64,000 nt of DNA from positions 314,310-378,309 of the forward strand of contig NW_004797498.1 in assembly GCF_000002075.1 (NCBI RefSeq). Reading direction: 5' to 3'. A program made the translations under genes and the position numbers. The notes beneath the pieces are model-generated. The model was not told the origin of the DNA, did not search any database, and worked only from the letters and a program-made list of their open reading frames with translations. This document shows positions 33,687 through 45,541 of the stretch, piece by piece; position 1 is the first letter of the stretch; each line of letters begins with the position of its first letter. This stretch comes from Aplysia californica (lineage: Eukaryota > Mollusca > Gastropoda > Aplysiida > Aplysiidae).

Positions 33687-34081
33687 AGGCCCTGTGACCG
33701 GTGGTTGGAAAGCAGTCCACCTTACTTGTGGATATCCTGGGAGTTTGTTCTCATGTGCTTGTGCAAGAGTGTCTGTCTGGATGATGGAGAAGTTTTGATA
33801 CTTTGATGAGAAGGATGTCTGATTGTTGTTTAAGGTATTTTGCCGGTATTTCATCTGAATCAGAAGATGCCAAGTTTTTTTTTCTCTTTTTTATAGGTGG
33901 TGGATTTTTTTCTTATTCATCTACGATAAAAATCAAAGGATGGTATGATGGACCATTTTGTGGTGACTTTCTTTTTTATTGGAAGAGTGGACATTTGTAG
34001 AAATTTCTGGCTCTGCACACCGAGTGTATAGGTGAAATAATAAGATAGTTGAAAGGGTACAGTGTTATTAGGTTAGAAGTA

Positions 34082-34388
34082 CAGTCAAAATTGTGTACAC
34101 CGGCCACCAATTGTCGAGGAGAAAAGTATTTGAAGAGCACAGGGGGAAAACGACGATAGTCACAAACTGGAAATTGTGAAGGTGCCAATTTTTAAAAGCG
34201 TGTGGACTCATAACTTCATCTTTGTTTGACTGTGGTTTATTGTTAAGTGTTGTTAAATGGGATATTAACAAAAATAATCAACCAACAGTTGAACAGAAAT
34301 ACAGTTAATAGTCAACAAGCATTCAAAATTGGTACCCTCACGATTTTCAGTTTGTGACTACAGTTGTTTTTCTCCTGTAGTCTTCATT
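34082..34388. mobile_element. pogo-like fold-back element
   Basis: After TA at 34080-34081 comes CAGTCAAAATTGTGTACACC then GGCCACCAATTGTCGAGGAG. Long inverted arms (core TAGTCACAAACTGGAAATTG on the left, CAGTTTGTGACTACAG on the right) lie at about 34130-34195 and 34325-34388. Same family as 15534-15716 and 22223-23710. Confidence 0.55.
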
Positions 34389-34535
34389 TGTCTTAGATTG
34401 GTGGATGTTCTGGACAGTATCACTATAATATTAAAAAATGCAAGTGGAAAAGTAGGAAGTGATTGCTTGGACTGGAAGCTGTTAGAGCAGGTTCAAAGTC
34501 TGTACACCTTCTGGTGTCTCAATTTTTTCATAAGA

Positions 34536-34541
34536 AATAAA
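34536..34541 (+). promoter_or_regulatory. Candidate SGTA poly(A) signal
   Basis: AATAAA about 850 bp after the stop; another lies at 34641-34646. It is the first sense AATAAA I noted after the stop, but the fold-back element at 34082-34388 would then be in the 3' UTR. Confidence 0.3.
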
Positions 34542-35393
34542 GCCATTGTAGGGCATATGTCAATTACAGTACTTCCACTCTACTTCTCAGTTGATGGACC
34601 TATCTGCTATTTTCAGTGTTATCGATCCAGAACGGAATTGAATAAAAACTTGCCATCCACGAGGAAAACAAATATCTGACAGAGTAGGCCTATTTTTACC
34701 ACTTGCAGCCACAAGTGAGGAGTCTTGCCGATTGAGTAGACCCAGAATGACAATGATGTCACTCCAGCATGGAGGAAAGCTGCCACTAGGGCTGTGGTCT
34801 GGTTTGTCCTATCATACTAATTTTATATTATATAGATTGTGTGGAATTGCAACAGCTTGGAGTGGGATGTCCTCACAGTGCGTCCGTTTTCAAAATACAG
34901 TTGCGGCTAGCTGCCTTGTTGGTGGGCAGTATCAAAGTTCCTGTAGCAACCACCATCACTCTCAGTTTCTGAAGAGTCTAAATTTATATGAATGTAGACT
35001 AAAGGAGCAAAACAAAACAACAGCTGTCACACTTTGGTGCTTTTGAGAAATCTTAATTTTAAAATTCCTTTCTCCTAAAGGATACATAAAATTTTCTTCC
35101 TATCATTTTTACATGGCCCCTGCCATTTTTGTCCCTGTTGTCTCATTGTAATATTATGAAGCGGCCATGAAAAAAAAATTGAACGTACCTACTTTTCCTT
35201 CAACTTGTTTTCTGTTCTTAGCTAGTACAAAGTCTATTTTGTTCAGAGATGTAGACCTGCTTTCATTTTCAGGAGACTGAAAATATTTTTTTGTTTTCTG
35301 TGAAGGGAATTTGTGGAGTTGACAAGAGCCGTTGTGTATGATTTGAAGCCAGTTTGCCAGTGGTGATCAATATTTATGATATGTTAGCTGTAT

Positions 35394-36420
35394 TAGACCT
35401 GCATGTGAGCCTCAACCAGATTGTCTGAAAATTTTGCGCAACCCCCCCCCCCCCCCCCAAAAAAAAGCCTTTGTGGGTGTCATAAGGAAGGACATCCGAC
35501 TAACGAGCGACCACCCCAACAAACACAATAAAGAAGAGACCTAACCCTACCCCCAAAAAGAACCTGCAACAGGCCTCATGTAAAAAGGCCAAAACAAGTC
35601 CTAAATGAAAAAAAAAAATTAAAATTAAAAAACCACACTCCAAAACAAACAAGGAGCATATAGATCTAGATCTATATGGCTTACATCTACATTGCTGTAG
35701 GGTTTGATACAATAACACAATAGAATTGGAATATGAATCCTCCTTATAGATCTAGTAATCTAAATAAATCTAGATCTAGATCTAGATCTTGTAGAACAAG
35801 TGGATAGGAATAGGCCTTGAACTAGAAATCCGCATCCGATTCCGAACAGAGGGACTCAGCTGAGTCTAGATTCTGAATCTAAATAAATAAATAATTCACG
35901 CACCTGATGAAATGCTTATTTTTACCAATATTAATATTACGGCACAACCTATGATAGGGTTTGACACAATAGAATTGGAACATGAATCCTCCATTGAGGT
36001 CTATAATGATCTATATAAATCTAGATCTAGATCCTATTAGAACAAGAGAGTTGGACTTGAATAAATCCACACGATCTGAACAATTTAATTAGTCAACAAA
36101 CGAAATTCAAAATGGCCGCTCGAGCACGAAACTGAAAGTAGATAATTTAGGTTGTCGTCCTTTTTCGTATTCGCATTTCTACTCAGGTTCCGACAATTAT
36201 GTCGCAAACGCCGACGTCGGCAGTGCGCGCGTTGGCGGTCGGCACGAAAACGAAAGTGCCGACAAAGCCGACGGGAGAAAAATGGGTTGCTGGCAGTCGG
36301 CCAGGCCTCGCACTACGCACATTGACTGATACAGGCGGGCCTAGCGATAGCATCGGCCGGTTCGTGGGTTGCGTCACGATTGTCGGATTTCAGACGATTG
36401 TCAGCAAACATGCAGGTCTA
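35394..36420. mobile_element. Unclassified TIR element, copy 1 (1027 bp)
   Basis: Ends are TAGACCTGCATGT on the left and, reversed on the right, TAGACCTGCATGTTTGCTGA. They are flanked by the direct repeat CTGTAT (35388-35393 and 36421-36426). Inside: a C/A tract, AGATCT repeats and a GC-rich right quarter with CGACAATTATGTCG palindromes. No transposase. Relatives at 53854 and 54901. Confidence 0.75.
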
Positions 36421-36429
36421 CTGTATACA

Positions 36430-36875
36430 CAGCTCAAGAACTGGCCCAGGCTTCAAATCTATTGTGGGTTAGACTTTCCTCTGGTTTTTGCCATCTTGAT
36501 GTCAGAAGTGCTGGTAACAGTTATCTGTGCAGACTGGTTTTTCCCCCCCCCCAACTCCCAGTAGAGATAAAAGATAGTATGAGGGCACCACTGGTAGGTC
36601 ATATCTATTTCATATTCTATTTTTTTAAGTTTTAGTCTGTAGTGTATCAATGAGACTTTTCTTTATCCTTCACTCAAAAGCCAAGTCTGGTGGGGGGGTT
36701 TGTTGCACATGGTGCTTTTTCTTGTTTTGAGTAATGTGAATGCGTGGGAGAAGTTTGTATGGAATAAAAAGTCGTACTTTTTGAGAGGTGTGTGAAGAAT
36801 GTAGGCTTGTACTCCGTGATAACATAATTATACAATCACATGCGTGTGAGTCAGAGGATTATTTCAAGCATGGCG

Positions 36876-36906
<31 letters not shown>

Positions 36907-37800
36907 ATATTTGAAGTCTCCCACCCCTGTGATTGCTTGTTCTGAACATTGTTTTGTTTTTCATGCCTGCCCCTCACCCCCTGTTTGCACTAGTGTGTTC
37001 ACTGCCGTGTTTTTTCCTCATCAGTTAGAAAAATCATGAATCACAGCTATTATGTGAAACAGAAGTAGTATAGGGGTCACTTTTGTCATATCATGATGTG
37101 AAAAGTTGTTTCTGTTGTCTTCCGTAGATTTTGTGACTATCCTTTCTTGCAGTATTTTTCCCCAGCTCAAAATGAAAATCTACCCAATGCAGTTTGTAAT
37201 AAACATTCTTATTTCTCAAACAGGGAAGAAGATGTCCTTTTTGAACTGACATTTATTGTAGGAAAAGGAACCGGAAAGGCAGAGTCCATTTGGACTCTAT
37301 TACATGTATATCTTTGTAGTCGAAGCACTCAAGACTAGCCTACAGTATAAATATATTACTATAAGTTATAAGTCCTACTATGTGCTTTTTTCTTCTTTTT
37401 ACTTTTAGATAAGGAAGGATTTGCTTCCATAGTATTATAAAAGAGGAATTTATCTTTTATGTGACTAATCATTTATCATGTGTTGACAGTTATTTTCAAT
37501 TTAAAAGTATGGTTGTGTCCTCCTCTTGTAAAAAGTATGCAACATTTTGTGGTAGTAAGTGTTCTGACATCAAATCTTTTCTAATGGTCCTCTCACTTAC
37601 TGACACTGATCCATCAATACATTGTCAACACTATCTGGCCTTGGAGCTCTGCACCATAATCTTTAGAAAGGCTTCATCATAAAGAATTGTACATGAATAC
37701 ATGCATTTCACGGACTGACTGGTATGTCGACAACTGTTTCCAAAATTAAATGTTTCAAGTGAAGTATCTGTTCCATGTTTCTCTTTTCTTTGAATTGTAT
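36430..37800. other. Intergenic, no gene recognised
   Basis: Contains a (TA)n(TG)n tract at about 36875-36908. Otherwise only short ORFs without domains. Confidence 0.4.
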
Positions 37801-37802
37801 TA

Positions 37803-37952
37803 CAATCAAACCTCGTTATACCACCTATCTATGGACGAGCATGAAGTTGGCAGAACAGCAGGGCTGGCAGCATAACGGGATAGCTGCACTGATTGCCATG
37901 CCATCTTGACTTGTGGTAGAGACTAAAGACAAACTGTGGCCAGTTTTGATTC
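37803..37952. mobile_element. Possible pogo-like MITE
   Basis: After TA comes CAATCAAACCTCGTTATACC. An approximate inverse, TGGCCAGTTTTGATTC, occurs near 37938-37952. The arms are imperfect. Confidence 0.35.
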
Positions 37953-37966
37953 ATCTATTTTTATGT

Positions 37967-38140
37967 TTTAGTAGAGGTTTTACGGCGCTCGCAACTGCAT
38001 AAGGTCAAATGAACACCAGAAGATTAGAGGTGTTAAAGAGAGTAACAAACATAAAAAAGAAGAAGGGGAGATAAGGACGATAGATGTTTGATAGGAAAGA
38101 AGGAGCAAACCACACCAGAGCACCCGCCAACCAACCACTG
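37967..38140 (-). mobile_element. SINE group C copy
   Basis: On the minus strand it runs from TTTGCTCCTTCTTTCCTATC through CTCTAATCTTCTGG to the shared tail (GACCTTATGCAGTTGCGAGC) and CCTCTACTAAAAC. Close to 45308-45475. Confidence 0.7.
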
Positions 38141-38249
38141 ACTCTAGATCTGTCTTGTGCAAGTGCAATGTGCAGGGAAAAGACAAGTTCCAACCAATTA
38201 CATGTACTGCTCCAGCTGAACTTGATGTAAATTCGAATTAAAAATTTCT

Positions 38250-39555
38250 GCTGGATCATAAGCTAAGCTGTAACATGTGTCTAGGACCCTGTAAATGTAC
38301 TTTTTTGGGGTGCCTGCCAGCCTTTTCATCATCAGAGGCTTTTCTAGCAAAGCTAAATCCACGGTGATCCCAAAAAACTGTACTTTATTTGTTTATATTT
38401 TCCTCCACACTGAAGTTTTGAGTTTCAAATTAGTACTATACACATTTGAAAGTCAAAAGGAATGTCTGATATTCATTTTAGATAAATCCACAGAAAAGTT
38501 TTGCTCTACATAGCGCGTAAAAAAACAACCCATTTTCAACTATGTCCCCATTTTTGTAGCATGACGCACTTGTTCGCATTAGGCCTACCACTAAAAATCC
38601 TAACGATTGCGCCATATTGCAAACTACAGTAGTCTAACAGGCCAACAGAAATTTGCATAGTTTTTCTCAAGTTTTCTTTGCCTGCATGCTGAGATCATGG
38701 TTAAGATTAGTAAAGAGCAGAGAGCTTTTTGTATTGAAAATTTCCTCATCTCCGACTAACTTCATAAGTTTCGCACAAGGTATGGAAATAGGGTTCCCAT
38801 GGAAATAATGTTAAAGTGCCCTTAAAAAGGCTTTCCTGGATGTCAAGGGTGGAAATGGTCAATCGGTTAGGACCTGTAGAGAATCAGAACTAAAACTCCC
38901 CAGATGAAAACAACCACTTACGGTCAAACACACACCGTTTGCATCCATTTAAACGTCACCAGGATGCAAGATTCAGTAGATGAGCCCCATGAGACATCTG
39001 TCCATAGACGATGTCTGCAGCAATGACTTTCTTACATCTCAACGGTCCGTATTCTCAAGGCAGATCTTCAACTATGACTGTACCATTTTCCCCCGTTTGC
39101 GAAGCTATGTATCAGACGATAGCAATGTGTTCATGATTCCTCGATCGTCTTGAAAAGCGTGAATATTTCCTCTATGACATTTAGTTCCTTGGCAACTCCA
39201 CAAATACTGTCTATTTGGGCAACCTCAACCTCCCCCCAATTGTCTCTAGAAACAGCTCCATACTGAAAGGTGTACAGTGATAGTGTCGCTTTGAGAACTC
39301 ATGGGTGAGTGGATCCTTTTGGTTGGCTACCACTGTACATTGCGAACGATGCATTGAAATGTGTGGGGTCGAAAGGAGGACTTATAGTAATAGACCATTG
39401 GTTCTCGGAATTCCAGAATTAAAAAAATATTTTTAACTTTGTAGAAGAAAAGAAATATTGTTGAAAGGTTGGAAAGATTAGATTTTAAAAATAAAAGGAA
39501 AGGAAAAAACAAACCCATCATTTCATGACTTTCCTTACAAGATCTTTTTTCTTTC
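38250..39555. other. Intergenic, no gene recognised
   Basis: The minus strand shows scattered helical-looking open pieces near 39130-39260 that might be a decayed pogo/Tigger C-terminus. This is not firm. Confidence 0.3.
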
Positions 39556-39559
39556 TAAG

Positions 39560-39604
39560 GTTAATGGGGAAATCCATCCCCTTTAGTTGAATCCGAATTC
39601 CACT
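39560..39604 (-). mobile_element. pogo/Tigger-like terminus
   Basis: On the minus strand, after TA, it reads CAGTGGAATTCGGATTCAAC, the usual Tigger-end form. No partner end was confirmed. Confidence 0.4.
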
Positions 39605-39905
39605 GTACTTGGCTTGGAGATCAATAATATGAATGAACAAGCTAGCTAACCCTTGGCATTGATTATAGATGGATTGGGAGATCTTGTTTGTGGCCTAATC
39701 TCCTTCAGGTCAGATCAAGACCAGCCAAGGGAATTAATTGTTAATTATTGTGAAGTTAGACAAGCTTCTGGCAGACTATGAGCTAGCAGTAACTACATGT
39801 ACTGACGCTCAACTACAGTCTTCGCAAAGAGTTAAGGACCAGTCAGGATACTAGGTAGTATTTTTAAAAAATCATTTTATTAAAAAAGTAATCAGATTCC
39901 ACCTG

Positions 39906-40401
39906 GGGGCTCTCATTTCCTAGAGGTTAAGGTGTTTCTCTCATTCAAAGGTCCCGGGTTCGAATCCGGGTATTTCTCCTTTCACCTCCTTTCCTGCTCT
40001 CCAACAATGTTCTGTCGTCAGCTTTCGTCTCCGCTTTCTGCCCCCACCCCATCACCTCCTAAGCCTCCTTTGCCCCCTTCCCTGGGCTCCTGACTCTTTC
40101 TGCAGCCTTTCTACTGTTTCTCCTTGGCTCCTTCTTACTGCTGTCTTTCAGCCATACCCCTGGTCTTCTGGTAGGAAAGATCTACACCTAGCCTTCGCTG
40201 ACTAGGGCGGAAAATCTTGGAGGTCCAGCGCGCAAGTTGTGCACGTTAAAGATCCCTTGGTGGTCTAAAATCAATGAGTAGGCTTCGGCTGCCACCCATG
40301 CAAAATTCAAAATTACTTACTATCTGACAATGTTTAATGTGTTCCGTGCGCTCATACGACCTTATGCAGTTGTGAGCGCCGTAAAACACTTACAAAAACA
40401 A
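39906..40401 (+). mobile_element. SINE group A, full-length, 496 bp
   Basis: A perfect 12-bp target duplication AGATTCCACCTG lies at 39894-39905 and 40402-40413. The head has a GAGGTTAAGGTGTT A-box region and a perfect B-box GGTTCGAATCC at about 39958. The body has AAAGATCCCTTGGTGGTC, and the tail GACCTTATGCAGTTGTGAGC ends in an A-rich run. It is inserted in a LINE reading frame. This is the reference copy for the group; the head resembles class II (Leu/Ser) tRNAs. Confidence 0.9.
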
Positions 40402-41128
40402 AGATTCCACCTGAAGCCCAAAAAGCTGATACCAATGTGACGGCAGACCTCCTCCTCCCACTGTTTACCAGGATCTGGAATGAGAGAGCAAGTTCCCAAA
40501 GGACTGGAAAGAAGGACACCTCGTGAAGCTTCCAAAAAAGGGGGAATCTCAGCAACTGCAGCAATTGCAGCAACTACAGAGGGATCACTCTTCTCTCAAT
40601 ACCAGGTAAGGTCTTCAACAAAATCATACTGGAGAGAATCAAGGCAGCAACGGACCCAAGACTACGGGATGAACAGCTGGTTTCCGGAAAAATCGCTCAA
40701 CCACCGACCAGATTGCCACGCTGAGGATTATTGTGGAACAGTCCCTGGAGTGAAACTCCCAGCTGATCGTCAACTTCCTTGACTATGAGAAGGCATTTGA
40801 CAGTGTAGACCGAGCAACACTATTATAGTCTATGGAAGATAATGAGACATCACGGAATCCCACTGAAGTTGGTGAACCTCATCAAGAGCATGAAACGAAG
40901 GGACAAGTTGCAGGGTTGTACATGATGGCCAGCTCACTGATAGCTTTGACATGAAGACTGGTGTGAGACAGGGATGTTTACTAGTTTACTATCACCTTTC
41001 CTCTTCATATTGGCAGTCGACTGGCTGATGAAGGAAACCACCAGAGACACTGAAATGGTGGTATACAGTGCCTGGACACCATGGACACAGTTGCACAATC
41101 TGGATTTTGCAGACGACTTGGTACTTCT
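40402..41128 (+). mobile_element. LINE reverse transcriptase, first part
   Basis: Coding pieces in several frames, in order: IPPEA, LLLPLFTRIWN, RGITLLS, KVFNKIILERIKAATDPRLR, FRKNRSTTDQIATLRIIVEQ, VNFLDYEKAFDSVDR (box A), TGVRQGCLL, FILAVDWLMKETT, LDFADDLVLL (FADD box). Frameshifts and stops throughout. The style fits an RTE-like non-LTR element of the type common in lophotrochozoans; the clade is not certain. Confidence 0.8.
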
Positions 41129-41563
41129 TTTTTGTTTGGTTTTTCTTTTTTTTAGTAGAGGTTTTTCAGCGCTCGCAATTGCATACGGTCATATGAGCAC
41201 CAAAAGAATTTAAAGAAGGATGTCAACAGAGAAGTCCTTACCGGGAATCAGGCTTACTCTGCTCACCTCTCTAGCTTCAACAGCACAAAGTCTGCTTCCA
41301 CTATCAAGGCATCCCGGAAATAGCGAGTCACAAGAGTGTGACAAACATACAAAAGAAGCAGAGGAAAAAATGACGATAGTACGGATGAGGAAAGAAAAAG
41401 CAGCAGTTCCCTGTTGCAGTTCAGACACTGTTATGAGCATGACATTGATGAATCGGCCCATTTACAATTGCAGTTCTACTGTGCATAAAAACTCGAGATG
41501 TTTATGTCCCCCCCTTTGGGAATGGCCTAAAGACACTTCAGTCAGTAGCCCCGCCCCAGGGTA
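41129..41563 (-). mobile_element. SINE group B, 435 bp
   Basis: Direct repeats TTGGTACTTCT (41118-41128) and TTGGCACTTCT (41564-41574) differ at one base. On the minus strand the element starts near TACCCTGGGGCGGGGCTACT and ends with GACCGTATGCAATTGCGAGC then CTGAAAAACCTCTACTAAAA. It interrupts the LINE directly after its FADD box. Confidence 0.85.
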
Positions 41564-42355
41564 TTGGCACTTCTGTCGCACACCCAGGAACATATGCAAG
41601 CAAAGACTTCAGTATTAAACAGCCTATCGGAGTCTGTTGGACTGAGGATCCACCCCGGAAAGTCAAAGGTCCTAAGGACAGATGCACAACGAAAGGAGCA
41701 GGTCATTATAGAAGGAAATGCACTAGAGGGACATTGAATCCTTCTGCTATCTTGGGAGTATAATTGGCAGAGAGGGAGGAACAGGTGCTTAAATAAAGTC
41801 CAGCATTGGAAAAGCACAGGCTGCTTTCATATCTTTGGATAGGATTTGGAAGACCAGAGATATCTCACTTCGAACAAAGCTGAGGATTTTGTATTCAAAA
41901 GTGAAGTCAGTCCTGTTGTATGGATGTGAGACATGGAACTTATCACAGAACTTGCAAAAAGAGGACCCAGGTTTTCTCGAACAAGTGTCTAAGAAAGTGA
42001 CTAAGGATCAGATGGACAGACAGGGTCACCATCGAGAAAGTGTTAAGGAAAACAAGACAGATCCCAGTCAGAGATGAAGTTGGAAGAAGACGGTGGAGGT
42101 GGATTAGACATACTCTCAGGAAGTCAGGCAGCTGCATAACAAAGAAAGTTTTGGATTGGAATCTCTTGGTAAGAGATCAAGGGGAAGACTGCGTGAAACC
42201 TGGAGAAGAATTACAGAAATCAATGTACAGAAGAGTGCGAAGACACGAAATAACATCAAAAGGCTAGCCCAGGATAGAGAAAGGTGGAAAGTGTTTGCCC
42301 GTGGCCTATACCCTGGTGCAGGGTGAGAAAGGCAATGATGATGACGATGAATTAG
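41564..42355 (+). mobile_element. LINE, second part to 3' end
   Basis: Continues the reverse transcriptase: SVGLRIHPGKSKVLR, then RTKLRILYSKVKSVLLYGCE, then GRRRWRWIRHTLRK near 42070-42130 and a KxWR-type end at about 42280. It finishes in TGATGATGACGATGAA, the trinucleotide tail typical of RTE-like LINEs. Several frameshifts. Confidence 0.75.
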
Positions 42356-42699
42356 ATTTATCTTGCCAAATTCGGTAGCAAGGCTAAGGGGTCAATAGTG
42401 AATACGATAACCACTGTGTGGGTGGCAAGTGCGCATCAAGCGGCATGCTTGGCGCGTGTGAAAATCTGCAATTTTGGCAAAACTGGACTGAGTTTCAAAT
42501 GTCAGTGAGCGATACCTGGGGCTTTCTGCATGGCAAAAACGAGATGCACGTGGAAGAATGCACCTCTGGCTACGAACTGTGCTCACTTGTCTGCCTACAT
42601 AAGCCACCGTTTCATATCTGTTTTACAGTATTACCGCGCCAAGCCACATGCTACCACGACAAAAGCTCAACGACTTCAACACTACCCGGGCAATTGCCT

Positions 42700-43540
42700 G
42701 ACTGCAGGATGGAGTTGGTGTATGCGAAGTGTCACACAGACTTCAGGTATCACACTCGCGGTGGCAGGAAGAGTCCAGGAGCGGCGTCGCAAGGGTTGTC
42801 CCAAGAAAACGACAGCTACAGATGACCGATACATCCAACACCAAGCCGTATAGCAGCGGACCAGCTCTGCCAGCGTCATCGGGCGACGTCTGCGAGCTGC
42901 CACCAATACCACAGTCTGTTCGCAGACAATACGTAATTGCCTTCATGACGTCAACCTTTGTGCTCGTTGTCCAGTCAAAAAACCTAAGCTGACCCAGAAC
43001 CAGCAAGTCGACCATCAAATCTGGTGCACTGCTCACGTGCCCAGTGGACAGAGGTCCTGTTCACTGATGAATCTTGGTTCTGTCTGACATCACTCACTGA
43101 GTGATGGCCAAACCTGCGACTGGAGGAGTCCACGGGAGCAGTTTGCTGCCAATGCAGTTCAAGAAGTGGTCCTGTTTGGAGGCGGCTCCATTATGGTTTG
43201 AGGGGGAAATCAGCAGGCATCACAGGAACCCCCCTTTACCATGTCAACAGTATCCTGACAGGGCGGTATCTGCAGGAGATCCTTCGATCTCTGGTCGTCC
43301 CAGTGCTGCAGCAGATTGGGCCACCTGCTGTCCTTCTGGACAACGCCATGCCGACAGGCCCGCGGCCATCAACGCCTTCGTGCAACAGGCGAGGATTAAC
43401 CGCATGGTACGGCCAGCCAATAGTCCAGACCTCAATCCTATTGAAAAGTTGTGGGCTGAGCTTGATCGGAGAGTTCGGGAGAACCACCCTTTGCCCACCA
43501 ACCAACAGCAGCCTCTTGGATGGCTGCAACAAGAATAAAA
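42700..43540 (+). pseudogene. Tc1-like transposase, degraded
   Basis: The HTH region remnant reads GRVQERRRKGCPKKTTATDD (about 42768-42825). The catalytic region has FTDESWFCL near 43060, PLYHVNSILTGRYLQEILRS at about 43231-43290, LLDNAMP near 43335, then PANSPDLNPIEKLWAELDRR at about 43413-43470. The D, D and E follow the Tc1 DD34E order. Stops and several frame changes make it inactive. Confidence 0.85.
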
Positions 43541-44403
43541 CAACACTCCCCAGGCCTTTCTGGCACGCCTTATCAACTCTATGCGCCAGCGGTGCCTTGA
43601 CTGTCTTGCCGTGAATGGTAGGCACACATGCTTCTGACAATTTCATTTACATTAACGAACTTAAACATTAAACAGGTCATTTTCTTTGATATTTCCGAGA
43701 CTTTTTGAGACTCTTTCTTTTGTGATTTTCAACTTTCAGGGGGGGTCCCTTTTGAGCGCTGGGAATTACGCATTTCGGTTTCGATTCTGATGGAATTTCT
43801 TTTTTGTACTTATGGATTGATGAATTAAATGTACATCAAAGACGGAATAATTTGCTGAACTGATTTTTATTTTGTGTGCACTTTTGCAAGTGGTCCTTAA
43901 CTTTTTGTGAAGACTATTAACTTCAACTACAGGCCCAATTTACTCTTTATTGTTAAGATGTGAATGCCCATCATAAATTTTGTTCAAGACAAGAATGAAT
44001 ACGTTCATTCAACTCCAGGACAAGACTTTGTTGGATTCCTTGTTTGTTTATGGGTTTAACGCCCCAGTCAACACTATTTGGTTATTTTAAGAGGCAGAAC
44101 CTCCGAATTAAACATCTCTCTCCACTCCCGTGGGACCGAGCCAAATGTGTTGAGAGCCTTAAAAACTCCACAAAACGACCAGGGTTCAAGAACACCCAGT
44201 CAGGTATTCGAACCAGAGACATCAACTTTAAGGTCCAGCATGATACCGAGTTAACAGAGAGCGCAGACAAGACTGATTGTAAAGAAAAAGATTTTCGTTG
44301 TGTGAAAGGAATTGACAGTACCAGAAAATTTCTGTTTTGAAAAGTGGTAATGAAAAGAACAAGAAAGGAAAGGTGAGTCCTTTCTCACTGTTTGCTGAAA
44401 ATA

Positions 44404-44574
44404 CAGTCACACACGGAGAGCTCAAATATGTCGAGGTTTGACAAATATGATCGACACATCCATAATTCAGTTTAACCGACAACAAAAAATTTTAAGATAT
44501 CAGATGTAGAATAGCAAATTGTACAAGCGATCCGTTATTTTGAGTTTTCCGTGTTGGGGTTATGTGCTCCACTG
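44404..44574. mobile_element. Small TA-target MITE, copy 1 (171 bp)
   Basis: TA at 44402-44403 and 44575-44576. Ends are CAGTCACACACGGAGAGCTC and, reversed, CAGTGGAGCACATAACCCC. The interior CCATAATTCAGTTTAACCGA is shared with the copy at 44901-45067. Confidence 0.65.
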
Positions 44575-44735
44575 TACGCTATATTATTATGTTAAACCTA
44601 GTGCCACCTTTTTCTTATCATTAATAAATTAATTGATGAAACAGCCCAAAATTCCCTCATGTTGTCTAACAAATTTAATTTGTGGGAATTTATCATGTTA
44701 CGGCTAAGGGAAGTTGCAACGCAGAGAATAAGGGC

Positions 44736-44753
44736 GGGGGGGGGGGGGGGGGG
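44736..44753 (+). repeat. G run of 18
   Basis: Homopolymer; length may be affected by assembly. Confidence 0.8.
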
Positions 44754-44900
44754 AGTATTTGAAATCCTTTCTAGTTAGTAGGAATTTCCTGTAGCACAAA
44801 GTCTACTGCATTTGGATCTAGTGTTCACACAAGACGAGCACTCTTATACGTAGCTCAACAGCCAGCTCTTCAGATCTCACATCAGCACAAACAGAACATA

Positions 44901-45067
44901 CAGTTGGGCACGGATAACTCAAACATGTGGATTGACAACTGTGTTTGACACATCCATAATTCAGGTTAACTGATGACGAAAAATTAAACAGACATCACTA
45001 TCAATAGATGAACGGCAAATTATATGAGCCATCTGTGATTTCAAGTTTTAACAACTGTGTCCAACTG
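44901..45067. mobile_element. Small TA-target MITE, copy 2 (167 bp)
   Basis: TA at 44899-44900 and 45068-45069. Ends are CAGTTGGGCACGGATAACTC and, reversed, CAGTTGGACACAGTTG. The interior CCATAATTCAGGTTAACTGA matches copy 1. Two members within 500 bp. Confidence 0.7.
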
Positions 45068-45307
45068 TATATGCTTGAGAATTTATGTTGTATCTTTGTG
45101 TTTATTTGAAGGGCCACCTCTATGACAAATTGATGGCCGAGTGAAAGAATCCAATAAATGCCAAATTGCACAATGGCATGTGTCAGAATCTTGCAACCAA
45201 CCATCAATATGCCAACAATGCAGGGTCTGATTTTTCATTTACAGCAGATTTCTTTTGTACATTGGCTGACATTTTTTAGCATTACTCACGAACTTAAACG
45301 GATTTAG

Positions 45308-45475
45308 TTTTAGTTTTAGTAGAGGTTTTACGGCGCTCGCAACTGCATAAGGTCATATGAGCGCCAGAAGATTAGAGATGTTACAAACATAAAAAAGAAG
45401 GGGAGATAAGGACGACAGATGTTTGATAGGAAAGAAGGAGCAAACCACACCTGACCACCCACACGGCCACAGTTG
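45308..45475 (-). mobile_element. SINE group C copy
   Basis: On the minus strand it contains TTTGCTCCTTCTTTCCTATC, TTATCTCCCCTTC, CTAATCTTCTGGCGCTCATA and the exact shared tail, ending CCTCTACTAAAACTAAAAC. It lies just past the likely EIF3H 3' UTR. Confidence 0.75.
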
Positions 45476-45535
45476 GTACCACAACTCTATATCAAACAAA
45501 ATAGGAACACAAAAATGGTTCTGAGTTTTATGATT

Positions 45536-45541
45536 TTTATT
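45536..45541 (-). promoter_or_regulatory. Candidate EIF3H poly(A) signal
   Basis: AATAAA on the minus strand, 360 bp past the stop codon. Plausible by position; cleavage site unknown. Confidence 0.4.

Larger units (their letters stand above)
39816..43916 (+). mobile_element. Tc1-like DNA transposon, split by nested retroelements
   Basis: Left end after TA (39814-39815) is CAGTCTTCGCAAAGAGTTAA. The right end reversed is AGTCTTCACAAAAAGTTAAG (43890-43915). The transposase remnant is at about 42700-43540. Between the left end and the transposase lie a LINE fragment and two SINEs, about 2.4 kb, so the original element was roughly 1.6-1.7 kb, the Tc1 norm. Confidence 0.8.
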
